A DNA stretch of 64,000 nt from Pseudomonadota bacterium. GTDB taxonomy: Bacteria; Bdellovibrionota_C; UBA2361; SZUA-149. The position numbers and the translations under genes were made by a program. Below are positions 18,655 to 28,228 of the stretch, in pieces. Each line of letters begins with the position of its first letter. The first letter of the stretch is position 1. The notes beneath the pieces were generated by a model that saw only the letters and a program-made list of their open reading frames with translations, was not told the DNA's origin and did no database searches. The stretch covers positions 1 to 64,000 of the forward strand of contig JAKPSH010000221.1 of NCBI GenBank assembly GCA_029555385.1, written 5' to 3'.

Positions 18655-19350
18655 ATGATGACCCATCCAGCGGTAATGATCACGGCCGGCGGAACGCGAG
18701 AATATCTCGATGGCGTGCGATTTCTTGGCAACGTAAGCTCCGGAGAAACTGGTGTTGCGATCGCGGAATATCTTGCCGCGCATGGATGCAAAATAACCTG
18801 TCTCTGCGCCGCGGATATCCGTAAGCCAGCGCCGCAGGTGCGAATGCGCTGTTTCCACAGCTTTAGCGACCTGCATCACATACTGCTCGAAGAGCTCCGA
18901 CACCAGAATTTCACCGCTGTAATCCACGCCGCAGCAGTGAGTGATTTTAGCATTGATTATCTGACCGTTGATGGTGAAAGACGAGAACCAGGGTGCAGCG
19001 GCAAGCTTTCTTCCGCCGCCCCACCGGTAATCCACTTGAAGTCGAATCCTAAGTTAATTTCGCAGATCAAATCCTTTGCTGGCCGAACCGAACCGCTAGT
19101 AATCGGCTTCAAGCTGACTAATACGCCGGACAACAGCGAAAGAGCACATGCAGTGCAACACCTTTTTGCTCAAGGAGGTATTGATTTTGTCGTGCAAAAT
19201 GACTTGGCGGAAATTGATCGCCTAACTGGACTTCACTACTGCAAAATCTACGATAAAACAGGACTGCCGGTTGCCGAGTCGCAAACAAAAGAGGAGCTGG
19301 CACGCGCACTGCTCCAAATCATTTGGCCGCAGCATCTAGGTGCAAAATAG
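18655..19350 (+). CDS. coaB: stand-alone phosphopantothenate-cysteine ligase (CoaB) domain
   Basis: 231 residues of DFP/CoaB fold: ITAGGTREYLDGVRFLGN with SSGETG, HAAAVSDF and GFKLT. In most bacteria CoaB is fused behind the CoaC decarboxylase; here only the ligase half is present, so CoaC must be encoded elsewhere. CoaB joins 4'-phosphopantothenate and cysteine in coenzyme A synthesis. No good Shine-Dalgarno precedes either tandem ATG (18655, 18658). Confidence 0.85.
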   Translation: MMTHPAVMITAGGTREYLDGVRFLGNVSSGETGVAIAEYLAAHGCKITCLCAADIRKPAPQVRMRCFHSFSDLHHILLEELRHQNFTAVIHAAAVSDFSIDYLTVDGERREPGCSGKLSSAAPPVIHLKSNPKLISQIKSFAGRTEPLVIGFKLTNTPDNSERAHAVQHLFAQGGIDFVVQNDLAEIDRLTGLHYCKIYDKTGLPVAESQTKEELARALLQIIWPQHLGAK

Positions 19351-19378
19351 TCCGTAATCCCGCCAAAGATGCGAAGAG

Positions 19379-20098
19379 TTATTCGTCTCCGTTATCGCTG
19401 TAGACGAGAATCCGGCTGCAGCCTGGACATTGCAGAAGTCTATTTCCGGCAATTACCTGATTATATAGCTGCGCCGGAAGAGCACGATAGCAGCTGCGGC
19501 ATGACCCGCTTTTAGCCAGCGCAACGGCTTCTCCCGGATAGCGGGCATTGACTTTATTGTACAGGTTACTCAGCCGCTCATCGACCTTCGCCATTAGAGC
19601 TTCATGCTCCGCAGTCTGTGCGGCAAGGCTTTTATTAATCTCAGTTAGAGACGTTTCTGCTTCCTGCGCCGTGTTCTCGAATTGCATCTGGACTTTTTCC
19701 AAACGCTCCCTCAGTTCACTGAGTTCGGACCCAAGAGCACTCGCCGAATCAACAGCATCTTGGAAACTCTTTTGCAGCGATTCCAACGATCGGGAGGCAA
19801 TGTCAATCTCTCGCTCAACAAGCTTAACATTCTTCATCACCCCCATCGCCGACAGCTGGCGGCGGCGCTCTGTGATTTTCTGTTCTTCGTCGTGATAACG
19901 ATGCTCCTCCAGCACCCTCCGCGATTCGGCTTCGCGGTGAAGACCTTCCAGCTCTACTACCCGCCCTTTGACATAAGAAAGTTCATTGAAAAGGTCTCGC
20001 CGTTGGTTTTCGAGATCCGTGCGCCGCGTGGTGAGCGCCTGGATATCTCGATCAACTGCCGATAGAGAAAAAAGAGTTTTGCTTACAGAATCTTTCAC
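19379..20098 (-). CDS. coiled-coil protein with C4 zinc ribbon (CT398/DUF164 type)
   Basis: 239 residues. Residues about 10-190 are heptad-rich coiled-coil. The C-terminus has a four-Cys ribbon, CRSCYRALP and then CPGCSRIL. The family is common in Gram-negative bacteria; the Chlamydia member CT398 binds sigma-54 and flagellar or secretion parts. Its role here is open. It is convergent with coaB at 28 bases. Confidence 0.85.
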   Translation of the reverse strand: MKDSVSKTLFSLSAVDRDIQALTTRRTDLENQRRDLFNELSYVKGRVVELEGLHREAESRRVLEEHRYHDEEQKITERRRQLSAMGVMKNVKLVEREIDIASRSLESLQKSFQDAVDSASALGSELSELRERLEKVQMQFENTAQEAETSLTEINKSLAAQTAEHEALMAKVDERLSNLYNKVNARYPGEAVALAKSGSCRSCYRALPAQLYNQVIAGNRLLQCPGCSRILVYSDNGDE

Positions 20099-20303
20099 AG
20101 CTTTATCACTAGCATTAATTCAATCAATATCTAACAAACCGCCGTAAGCCGGCTCGCACCGGGCATTTTACACGAAAATCCAAAACTTAAACGAATTATC
20201 ATATCTCGCAAGTCTTAAATTATCCAGAGGATTTTTCAGAGCCTTTCAGCACTGTAACGCGCTGCAAGTTCTAGAAAAGTCTCTGTCCACCTAAGATAAC
20301 AAG

Positions 20304-20377
20304 TGGCCCCACCAGGACTTGAACCTGGGACCCTCCGGTTATGAGCCGGGTGCTCTGACCAACTGAGCTATGGGGCC
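20304..20377 (-). tRNA. tRNA with CAU anticodon, probably tRNA-Ile2 (or elongator tRNA-Met)
   Basis: A full 74-base cloverleaf without encoded CCA. The 7-base acceptor stem GGCCCCA/TGGGGCC, D arm, TTCAAGT loop and anticodon loop CTCATAA are clear. C4-G69 and C5-G68 in the acceptor stem are features by which TilS selects tRNA-Ile2, and the stem matches E. coli tRNA-Ile2, so I favour Ile2. The anticodon stem has one C-A mismatch at its top. It lies downstream of rpoD. Confidence 0.95.
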
Positions 20378-20426
20378 GTGAATGACTCGAAAACTAACGC
20401 TTCAGCCCCAATGAGTCAAACTGAAC

Positions 20427-20463
20427 GCGGATTAACGTCCAGCACAGCTGGAACTTAATCCGC
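20427..20463 (-). terminator. hairpin directly after the rpoD stop
   Basis: GCGGATTAA (20427-20435) pairs with TTAATCCGC (20455-20463), and inside it TCCAGC pairs with GCTGGA around an ACA loop. It begins one base after the rpoD stop on the minus strand. The following tract is only mildly T-rich, so termination may be partial and allow readthrough to the tRNA. Confidence 0.65.
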
Positions 20464-20464
20464 T

Positions 20465-22312
20465 CTAGACTTTATCAACAAACGTCTTCAATTTCTTCAA
20501 GCGGCTTGGATGACGAAGTTTCCTCAGCGCTTTTGCTTCAATTTGCCGAATACGCTCGCGTGTTACATCAAAGTTCTTGCCAACTTCTTCGAGGGTATGA
20601 TCACTGCGCTCCCCTATACCGAAGCGCATGCGCAGCACTTTCTCCTCCCGCGGCGTCAGAGTTGCCAGGACTCTTCGGGTCTGCTCCTGGAGATTAAGAT
20701 TCTCGACTGCATCCGAGGGAGAAACAACGCGTTTGTCTTCGATAAAATCCCCGAGGTGGCTGTCAGCATCGTCGCCAATAGGCGTCTCCAACGAAATCGG
20801 CTCTTTGGCAATTTTAATTACCTTGCGAACCTTCTCCACCGAAATGTCCATACGTTCGGCGATCTCTTCCGGCGTCGGCTCCCGGCCCAAATCCTGAACC
20901 AGGTAACGCTGCACACGAACCAACTTGTTGATTGTCTCAATCATGTGCACGGGGATTCTAATCGTCCGCGCTTGATCTGCGATTGCTCTCGTAATCGCCT
21001 GCCGAATCCACCAGGTCGCATAAGTTGAAAACTTGTAACCGCGCTGGTATTCGAACTTATCCACGGCCTTCATCAGACCAATATTGCCTTCTTGAATCAA
21101 ATCCAAAAACTGCAGCCCGCGATTGGTGTATTTCTTGGCTAACGACACCACCAGGCGCAAATTTGCCTCGACCAGCTCTTGTTTCGCGTTGTAAACCTTG
21201 CGTTCGGCACGATCGATGGCCACCGCGCTTCGTTTTAATTCCGGCGCTGACAGCAAAGCTGAGTTTTCTATCTCCTTAATTGCATTTCGCGCATCATTAA
21301 TCGCATTTGCCAGATCACGTGCTTCATTGGCTCTAATCTTCAACCGCCGGCAAACCCGCTTAAATGCAAGCTGATCACCAGAATTAATCTCATCCACCGC
21401 AAGAATAATTTCCTCCAGCGAACGTCCGGTTTCGCGCTGGATGTTCTCGAGTGTGTGCTCACCCTTGTTCAACGCACGGGAATAGTCACGCATCCGCTGA
21501 ATCACCGCATCCGTGTGTTTTTTGGCAAGCTGCAAGTCCGAGAATTTTTCGATAATCTTATCGCGAAATTTCTCGTACTTCTTTACATGCTCGCGATGCG
21601 CCTTGGATTCTTTGTTCTCCCGCTGCATCACGCGAAACAAGTCTTCAATCGACTTATGCAGCCGCTTGAGGGGAAGAAGCTTCTTGAAAAATTTCTTTTT
21701 AATCTCCTCTTCATCCGGTGACACGGGACGTGGACGCGGCTCTTCCTCATCTACCTCCTCACCATCTTCGGTCTCCGACAGATTCTCATCCTCAAATTCT
21801 TCTTCTTCAGTTTCCAGGCTTGAATCGTCATCCGCGAACAAGTCCCGAACGCGCACTTTTTCTTCTTTAAGCAGAACGCCTAACTCCAACGCATAGGTCA
21901 AGGCAACCGGAGAGCGGCCCACTTCCAGCAAGACTTCCTTTTGCCCCTCTTCGATGCGTTTGGCGATGACCACCTCCCCTTCGCGGGTCAGCAGGCTAAC
22001 ACCTCCCATTTCACGCAAGTACATCCGCACAGGATCTGTGCCGCGGCCAACCCCAGGACCAGCCGGACCGAGATCCCCGTAAGCTTCCGCATGACCAACC
22101 TCACTTATGCGCAATTTTTCGGCGCCACGATCCGTCTCGGCCTGAGCCGTTCCCAATGTTTCAATTTCGTCGGTATCACCGAGAAGCGAGATCAGATCAT
22201 CAATGTCATCTTCACCCTGCGCATCGATCTCTGCCGGGGACTCGTCGATCAAATCTGGATCTTTGCCTTCGTCCGCGTCAAAATTGCGGCCATTTTCGCG
22301 TTCTTCTGCCAT
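20465..22312 (-). CDS. rpoD: primary sigma factor RpoD (sigma-70)
   Basis: Regions 1.2 ([11 protein letters not shown]), 2 (the [20 protein letters not shown] and [13 protein letters not shown] segments), 3, and 4 ([29 protein letters not shown]) are all present, with the acidic non-conserved region between 1.2 and 2. The ATG at 22312 gives 615 residues and starts an acidic, RpoD-like N-terminus; an ATG at 22447 adds 45 residues that do not resemble sigma factors, and neither start has a strong ribosome site. A typical region 1.1 fold is not recognised. It lies downstream of dnaG as in the macromolecular synthesis operon. Confidence 0.95.
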   Translation of the reverse strand: MAEERENGRNFDADEGKDPDLIDESPAEIDAQGEDDIDDLISLLGDTDEIETLGTAQAETDRGAEKLRISEVGHAEAYGDLGPAGPGVGRGTDPVRMYLREMGGVSLLTREGEVVIAKRIEEGQKEVLLEVGRSPVALTYALELGVLLKEEKVRVRDLFADDDSSLETEEEEFEDENLSETEDGEEVDEEEPRPRPVSPDEEEIKKKFFKKLLPLKRLHKSIEDLFRVMQRENKESKAHREHVKKYEKFRDKIIEKFSDLQLAKKHTDAVIQRMRDYSRALNKGEHTLENIQRETGRSLEEIILAVDEINSGDQLAFKRVCRRLKIRANEARDLANAINDARNAIKEIENSALLSAPELKRSAVAIDRAERKVYNAKQELVEANLRLVVSLAKKYTNRGLQFLDLIQEGNIGLMKAVDKFEYQRGYKFSTYATWWIRQAITRAIADQARTIRIPVHMIETINKLVRVQRYLVQDLGREPTPEEIAERMDISVEKVRKVIKIAKEPISLETPIGDDADSHLGDFIEDKRVVSPSDAVENLNLQEQTRRVLATLTPREEKVLRMRFGIGERSDHTLEEVGKNFDVTRERIRQIEAKALRKLRHPSRLKKLKTFVDKV

Positions 22313-22578
22313 ATCTGAACCATCAAAAAATCTTATTATGCTGCGGTCACTCGACAAATCCGGCGCACGCGAATCAGCGCGGACAATTCTCAACCAAAAA
22401 TGTTGATTGGACCGGCTGCTGCAAAAAGACTCTTGCCGCTGAGCCATTTTTCTTTGACAGCCCGCGCGGGTGCGTCACTTTAAAACTAAATACTAAAATG
22501 TTCAAGGGCCCTAAAATGCTTCTGTAAGGTTTCTTTAATCCTTGCGGCGAGTTATAATTCTCGCTTAATCCTAGGGGG

Positions 22579-24654
22579 TTACCCATCCGATCCATTGCGC
22601 AAACGGGATAGACTGCGCTTTCGGGCGAGCTTTTCCTGAGCAAGACGCTCAAGCTGCTGCGCACTGTCTGCTTTGGACTCCTCCTCGCGAATTTTTTGCA
22701 TTTCTTCATCAAGAAGCCTGCGCGCTGTTTCTCGGCGGGCGTCAGCGACCACCGATGTCGGATTAGCTCCACCGATACGGGCCTGGCGAAAGGCTTCTTG
22801 CAGCAGGCCCTGGGCGTCAAGACGGTGGCGCGTCAAGAGTTCCTGCAATTCACCGGCATCACGCTCATCATTCGTGCCACCGGCAGCAAGCTGAAAAACC
22901 CCGGTATAATCCCGGGCGGCAAGCGCTTCAACAAAGCTTTGAACTGCATCGGGCAATGCCGCAAATACACCGGCATCCGGCATTAGCGACGGCATAACCA
23001 GCACTTGGCGGGCAAGCGCCGGCTCACAAAGCAGCGCCACAACAAGCTGCCGGTAGTATGCATCACGGTCGGTTCGTGCCCGGCGGAGCTGCACCGGGTT
23101 TGCCGGCGGCTCCAGCAAGTCCGCCGGAGGAAGCGGCAGACCTGCTGGGATTTCCGGCGGTTCGCTCGCCGTTTTCCCGGCTTGCGCCGTTACACCAGCC
23201 GTAACATGGTAAAGATCACCTGTGTTGTTCGGCAGCTTGGCGCTGCGGCGCTGATAATTTCGCACAAGATCATCAATCGACTGGGCGCTTACCCCCAAAT
23301 AATCAGCCGCTTGACGCACCAGGAGCTCACGCTCTACGGGGTTCACAACATGCGAAACCACTGCCGCATATCTTGCTGCTACTTTTCCGCCCAAAGCGGC
23401 AGAAGCAACATCTGAACTTTCATCAGCACTCTCCCCGGCTACTTCGGTTCGCAACCAGTCCAAATATACTTCCACTATTGAATGGCGGCTTTCATTAAGA
23501 AGCGTTGTTAATTGGTCATGACTCAAACGCTGCGCCAGAGTATCGGGATCTTCCCCATCCGGCAGCAGCACAACTTCTATCTCAACTCCCGAATTAAGCA
23601 GTACCGGGAAGCAATGCGCCGCTGCTTTCCGCCCCGCCGTATCTCCGTCAAAAACAATGCTTAGACGGCTCGCAAATCTTCCGAGCATTCGTGCATGGTC
23701 GGCCGTAACCGACGTGCCGCACGTCGCAATAGTAGAAGGAAAACCCGCTTGAAACATGGAAAGAACATCAAGGTAACCTTCAACAAGATAAACATGCCGG
23801 CTCTTACGCACAAATGGCAGCGCTTGGTGCAGGCCATAAAATGAACGGCGCTTGGCATAAAGAACGCTTTCGGAGGTGTTCAGATACTTCGGAGCGTTGG
23901 CTTCTTTTCTGAGCAACCTCCCACCAAATGCTATTGGCGCCCCGTCGCTGCGAGAAATCGGAAAAATCAACCGGTTGCGAAAGACATCGTACCACTCTTG
24001 AGACGAACCTGCCGCCGGAGTCCCCGAGCGCTGCTTCAGCAGCCCAGTCTCGACAAGCAGCTCCGGCAGTTTTTCGGGGGTTAATCCAGCACTTGCCGCC
24101 TGCTCATCAATCTCAGCTTCCGCTCTGCGCAGCAGAAACTCCCATGAATCTGGCGCAAACCCCAACGAAAAAAGCTTTGCAGTCTCATCCCGAATCCCGC
24201 GCTCGCGCAAATACGCTTGACCTGCATGCCCCTTTTCCGCAAAAGCCAGCTGCGACTGGTAGACTTGGCTCACGATGCGGCAAACATGGCGCAACAGCCG
24301 CATACGCGCCGCGGCACGGTCGTTTGCCTGGCTCCGTTCCGATGATTCTTCGGCGATGCGGATTCCCGCTTTTGCGGCCAAGTAACGCACCGCTTCTGGA
24401 AAAGTATACCCGCGAGTCTTCATTAAAAAGTTGTATACCGTGCCCTTTTCACCACACCCAAAGCAGCGAAAGAATCCTTCCTCATCATTGACATTGAAAG
24501 ACGGCGTCTTCTCCGAATGAAACGGACACAACCCAACAAAGTTTTTCCCGCTTCGGCGCAGCGAGACGGTTTCCGACACGACATCAACAAGACTTGTCCG
24601 CTCACGAACAGCTTCAATTATGTGGTCGGGGATACTCAAGGCCGTTACTGCCAA
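22579..24654 (-). CDS. dnaG: DNA primase DnaG
   Basis: 691 residues. The N-terminal zinc ribbon has Cys43, His46, Cys64 and Cys67. The TOPRIM core has VEGYLDVLSMFQAG and the metal-binding Asp pair in FDGDTAG. The C-terminal helicase-interaction part is weakly conserved, with a Pro-rich linker near 475-510. It makes RNA primers at the replication fork. It is divergent from apt and upstream of rpoD. Confidence 0.96.
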   Translation of the reverse strand: MAVTALSIPDHIIEAVRERTSLVDVVSETVSLRRSGKNFVGLCPFHSEKTPSFNVNDEEGFFRCFGCGEKGTVYNFLMKTRGYTFPEAVRYLAAKAGIRIAEESSERSQANDRAAARMRLLRHVCRIVSQVYQSQLAFAEKGHAGQAYLRERGIRDETAKLFSLGFAPDSWEFLLRRAEAEIDEQAASAGLTPEKLPELLVETGLLKQRSGTPAAGSSQEWYDVFRNRLIFPISRSDGAPIAFGGRLLRKEANAPKYLNTSESVLYAKRRSFYGLHQALPFVRKSRHVYLVEGYLDVLSMFQAGFPSTIATCGTSVTADHARMLGRFASRLSIVFDGDTAGRKAAAHCFPVLLNSGVEIEVVLLPDGEDPDTLAQRLSHDQLTTLLNESRHSIVEVYLDWLRTEVAGESADESSDVASAALGGKVAARYAAVVSHVVNPVERELLVRQAADYLGVSAQSIDDLVRNYQRRSAKLPNNTGDLYHVTAGVTAQAGKTASEPPEIPAGLPLPPADLLEPPANPVQLRRARTDRDAYYRQLVVALLCEPALARQVLVMPSLMPDAGVFAALPDAVQSFVEALAARDYTGVFQLAAGGTNDERDAGELQELLTRHRLDAQGLLQEAFRQARIGGANPTSVVADARRETARRLLDEEMQKIREEESKADSAQQLERLAQEKLARKRSLSRLRNGSDG

Positions 24655-24796
24655 AATGTCTGTTTAATGTTCTAAGCATATAAAAGGAGCATAGGCGCCG
24701 AAAGGCGTCAATTTCACAGGTGGGCGGCAATATGCTCTTTGCCCCTTCCCCGTTCTGATTTAGAGTGAGAATTGAATTTCTTGGAGAATTGCCGAT

Positions 24797-25333
24797 ATGG
24801 AACATCCGATTTGCGACAAGCTTAGACGTGAAATTAGACAAGTCCCTGATTTTCCAAAACCAGGAATAAACTTTTACGATATTACAACTATCTTAAAAAA
24901 TCCTGCGTTGTTTCACGAAACACTGGATGTGCTCCATTCGCGTTACCGCCAGCTTCAGCCGGATACCGTAGTCGGTATGGAAGCCCGGGGTTTTATTTTT
25001 GGCTCAGCTCTCGCTTATCTTCTCAAGTGCGCTTTTGTCCCTGTGCGCAAACCAGGGAAACTTCCGGCAGCTACCGAGCGGGCAGCGTATTCTTTGGAAT
25101 ACGGCAAAGATGCACTAGAAATTCACCGTGATGCACTTGCCCCCGGACAACGCGTCATAATTATTGACGATCTTTTGGCGACAGGAGGTACAGCCAAGGG
25201 CACGATTAGTTTGTGTGAACGCTTAGGCGCAAACGTAATCGAGTGCGGGTTTATCATCGAGCTGATTTCTCTCGAAGGCCGCGCCCGGCTTGCCCCAGTT
25301 CCGGTTATTTCACTGATCAAATTTGAATCTTAG
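24797..25333 (+). CDS. apt: adenine phosphoribosyltransferase
   Basis: 178 residues, the usual length. Salvages adenine with PRPP to AMP. GMEARGFIFG, KPGKLP and the PRPP-binding loop IIDDLLATGGT are present. GGAG lies about 10 bases before the ATG. It heads a tight plus-strand run with the two tat genes. Confidence 0.96.
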   Translation: MEHPICDKLRREIRQVPDFPKPGINFYDITTILKNPALFHETLDVLHSRYRQLQPDTVVGMEARGFIFGSALAYLLKCAFVPVRKPGKLPAATERAAYSLEYGKDALEIHRDALAPGQRVIIIDDLLATGGTAKGTISLCERLGANVIECGFIIELISLEGRARLAPVPVISLIKFES

Positions 25334-25350
25334 TATGAGGATAGTGTCTG

Positions 25351-25590
25351 ATGTTCGGCCTGGGATTCTCGGAAATTTTGCTGATTTTGATCGTTGTGCT
25401 TCTCGTTTTCGGCCCAAAACAGCTACCGGAAGTTGCCCGATCTCTGGGGCAAATGCTTGGTGAACTACGCCGCACCATGGATGATGTTCGCCGCGAGATT
25501 GTGCTGTCGCCCCACGAAACTCAGCCCCCGACGCTGCCCGAAGAAAAGAAAACGCCTGACTCCGATCCGCCAACACAGCCATCATCTTAA
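25351..25590 (+). CDS. tatA: Tat translocase small subunit (TatA/TatB family)
   Basis: 79 residues. A short N-terminal helix starting MFGLGFSEILLILIV is followed by the FGPKQLPE hinge and an amphipathic helix. The Glu in SEILLI is TatB-like in position; the short Pro-rich tail is closer to TatA. Only one such gene is adjacent to tatC, so it may serve both roles. Assignment between A and B is uncertain. Confidence 0.88.
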   Translation: MFGLGFSEILLILIVVLLVFGPKQLPEVARSLGQMLGELRRTMDDVRREIVLSPHETQPPTLPEEKKTPDSDPPTQPSS

Positions 25591-25599
25591 GAACCTGCT

Positions 25600-26367
25600 A
25601 TGGCGCCACCTCTTAACGCAACGCGCTCGACAACCGCCGATCCAAAGGTGATGCCTTTTCTCGACCACCTGGCGGAATTGCGCTCATGCCTCTTGCGCGT
25701 GATATCGGCGGTATTTCTTGGGTCATTCCTGTCTTATCCATGGACCGGCGAATTCTTTATCTGGCTGACGCATCCTATTCGCCAGCCAGGTTTTCAAGTA
25801 GAAATTATTGGCACCGGCCCCGCGGAAGCTTTCGTCGTTAAACTCAAGCTGGCCATAGCTGCCGGAATCATCATTTCGCTTCCTTATTCGCTCTATCAGC
25901 TATGGCTCTTCATCGCACCCGGACTTACTGAAAAAGAGAAGAAATCATCCGTGCCTTTTGTCGCGACCGGTACGATATTTTTCTTGTTCGGCGCAGCGTT
26001 TTGTTATTTTGCCGTCTTTCCTGTTGCGTTTTCCTTTTTTCTTGCTGAATACGCATCAATTCAAGTTGCGGCGGCAATCCGCATGAACGAATACCTGTCT
26101 TTTATGCTTAAGACATTGCTTGTCTTCGGCATCGTTTTCGAACTGCCCGTAATCAGCTACATGCTGGCTCGCCTGCGCATCCTGAGCAGCGCCTGGCTTA
26201 AGGCCAAAGCACGGATAATTATTGTTGGTATTTTCATTACAGCCGCGATTTTCACACCGCCGGATGTCGTCTCGCAGTTGCTGCTTGCTGTCCCGCTGCT
26301 TATTATCTGTTTTTTTTGCTTCATCATCTGCCGCATCGTAGAGACCAGACACGCGCAACAGCATTGA
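25600..26367 (+). CDS. tatC: Sec-independent protein translocase TatC
   Basis: 255 residues with six membrane helices. The N-terminal HLAELRSCLLR is the signal-peptide-binding stretch, and PGLTEKEKK with FxxGxxFxYF is diagnostic. It binds twin-arginine signal peptides and works with TatA/B to export folded proteins. It starts 9 bases after the small tat gene. Confidence 0.96.
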   Translation: MAPPLNATRSTTADPKVMPFLDHLAELRSCLLRVISAVFLGSFLSYPWTGEFFIWLTHPIRQPGFQVEIIGTGPAEAFVVKLKLAIAAGIIISLPYSLYQLWLFIAPGLTEKEKKSSVPFVATGTIFFLFGAAFCYFAVFPVAFSFFLAEYASIQVAAAIRMNEYLSFMLKTLLVFGIVFELPVISYMLARLRILSSAWLKAKARIIIVGIFITAAIFTPPDVVSQLLLAVPLLIICFFCFIICRIVETRHAQQH

Positions 26368-26402
26368 CCAGGATCTCATGCGCCTGCGGCTGGCCCCGGC
26401 GA

Positions 26403-27200
26403 TCAAAGAAGTTTCAGCACGACAATTCCGGCGATAATCCGGTAGATGCCGAAGGGAACCAAGGTGACATGCCCCAGCGCCGCAATAAAGAACCGCACCG
26501 CTGCTGCTGCCGTAACAAGCGAGACGACGAATCCGACGGCAAAAGCAGGAATGTCCGCGCTCTGCACTAAAGACGCGCTCTGCAACAAGTCATAGCCGAC
26601 AGCCGCAAACATAACCGGCACCGCTAGAATAAAAGAAAATTCCGCTGCGGCCCGGCGCTCAAGGCCTAAAATCAGACCACCGATTATTGTCGCGCCGGAA
26701 CGGGATATTCCTGGCCACAAAGCCAGACATTGAAATAAACCAATCAGGAAAGCTTGACGGCAAGAAATCTGTTCAAACGGCACAACATTTGCTTTTTGCC
26801 GCCGCCATTCGATGAGCATCATCGCCACTCCGCCAAATATCAGTGCCGCAGCGACGGTCCCTGGACCGAACAAGTAATGCTTAATGGTCTTATGAAACAA
26901 CGCACCAAAGACAAACGCCGGCGCACAGCCCAGGGCAAGCTTGAGCATCCCCGGGGCGCCGCAAAAACCACTACCTGTTATTTTTTCGGAAAAATCGAAC
27001 AGCGCTGCAAAGCGTTTCCAGTAAAGAAAGACCACTGCCAGAATAGCGCCAAGTTGAATGAATATTTCAAAAGTCCCGGCCGCATCGCTTTCAAAACGAA
27101 GCAGTTTCCCCGTGATAATTAAATGACCGGTGCTGGAAACCGGAATGAATTCGGTCAGGCCCTCCACAATACCAAGGATCAATGCTGCAAAAAGATCCAA
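26403..27200 (-). CDS. uppP: undecaprenyl-diphosphatase UppP (BacA)
   Basis: Recycles the lipid carrier for peptidoglycan and O-antigen synthesis. EGLTEFIPVSSTGHL near the start and GISRSGATI in the second half are the two active-site motifs; about eight membrane helices follow the family pattern. I chose TTG at 27200 because AGAGAGG lies just upstream and it gives 265 residues with a normal N-terminus; a GTG at 27233 adds 11 residues. Confidence 0.93.
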   Translation of the reverse strand: MDLFAALILGIVEGLTEFIPVSSTGHLIITGKLLRFESDAAGTFEIFIQLGAILAVVFLYWKRFAALFDFSEKITGSGFCGAPGMLKLALGCAPAFVFGALFHKTIKHYLFGPGTVAAALIFGGVAMMLIEWRRQKANVVPFEQISCRQAFLIGLFQCLALWPGISRSGATIIGGLILGLERRAAAEFSFILAVPVMFAAVGYDLLQSASLVQSADIPAFAVGFVVSLVTAAAAVRFFIAALGHVTLVPFGIYRIIAGIVVLKLL

Positions 27201-27274
27201 ATCAACCTCTCTTAACGCAATAAGCGCGACCACAGCACGGGCAATAGTCTTCCCGTCCTCAACAAAACACAGCT

Positions 27275-28012
27275 TTAATCAAGATCATAATAGACGCGGG
27301 TAAAGTTAAGCCGGAGGTCCCCAGAACCCGACACGACAACAGTCGCTTCGCCGCGGTCTTCAAGCTGAAGCTCAATTTGACCGATTACCCGTCCGTTGTC
27401 GTAAGCAACTGTCACCGGCTGGACGCCGCCCGGCACTTCGACGAACCCGGACGACGCAGAGAAGCCCGTTGGGCCAACAGTAAAACCCGTTCCCTGTAGT
27501 TTGACTGCCGCACTGTCCGGCAAAGCATTTAAAAGCTGCAAACGCGCTATTCCTGATGCGGGCCGCACCACCGGTTCCTCAATCACCGTTACCCCGAAAT
27601 CGTTGTGCCTGGTCTCACCAACGACAAATAAGGAGTACTCAGTCTCGGGTCTAAAATCGATGTTCAACTGCGCCACGATATCGCCCGGAGCATTCGCCCG
27701 TTCCACAGTAACCACCGCTGGTCCCGGCACAACCGGCACATAACTGGTTACTTCTGCGTACGCCGCTTTCTGGAGAAAGACATCTCCAATGCGCACAGTC
27801 ACCGGCGCCGCATCAATTGACCCATGCACAATGCGAAGCGCTGTTTCGCGAGTACGTCCCGCTCCTCCTCCTCCTCCTCCGCTGCATGCGCCAGCAAACG
27901 CTGCCGCAGCAACAAGACAGAGACAAAGCATTACAGTATTAATTGGAAGATGCACACAGCGCAGCGGCGCTTCCCGCCGCATAACTATCAACCTCAGCAT
28001 TCGGTAAGCCAT
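27275..28012 (-). CDS. DUF4397 domain lipoprotein
   Basis: 245 residues. A signal peptide with basic start and hydrophobic core (about 24-42) ends in AFAGAC, a lipobox, followed by a glycine-rich spacer. The rest matches DUF4397: RIVHGSIDAAPVTVRIGD, GPAVVTVE, and a second similar half (LQLLNALPDSAAVKLQ). It is probably an outer-membrane or periplasmic lipoprotein of unknown role. It is divergent from lpxD. Confidence 0.8.
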   Translation of the reverse strand: MAYRMLRLIVMRREAPLRCVHLPINTVMLCLCLVAAAAFAGACSGGGGGGAGRTRETALRIVHGSIDAAPVTVRIGDVFLQKAAYAEVTSYVPVVPGPAVVTVERANAPGDIVAQLNIDFRPETEYSLFVVGETRHNDFGVTVIEEPVVRPASGIARLQLLNALPDSAAVKLQGTGFTVGPTGFSASSGFVEVPGGVQPVTVAYDNGRVIGQIELQLEDRGEATVVVSGSGDLRLNFTRVYYDLD

Positions 28013-28090
28013 CGTTTATCCAGCCTCTTCTCAGGCAAATTAAAAATTGATTTGTCCGTCCAAGAAAAACTCGCAGTTGAAGCAGATAAA

Positions 28091-28105
28091 CACTGATATT
28101 CAGTG
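28091..28105. promoter_or_regulatory. 6-3-6 palindrome upstream of lpxD
   Basis: CACTGA-TAT-TCAGTG is a perfect palindrome in the region between the divergent DUF4397 and lpxD genes. It is a possible regulator site; no known motif is recognised. Confidence 0.35.
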
Positions 28106-28228
28106 CGTGGCAAGTCCAATCAAGCTTGGTACACTTGCACTGCCCATTTTTACGCGGTAGTTTCCTACAGATACTTGTTTTTTCACTGTATGATGGTTCT
28201 CTTTGAACCAAAAAATCTGCAAGGTGCG

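Noticed and set aside
20465-20697. Open frames on the plus strand opposite rpoD and dnaG, some over 150 codons
   Set aside because: They lie wholly antisense to strongly conserved genes, have no ribosome site and no recognisable protein pattern.
28103-28228. Longer lpxD start at GTG 28103
   Set aside because: The added 42 residues do not resemble LpxD, and the ATG at 28229 has its own AAGG ribosome site.
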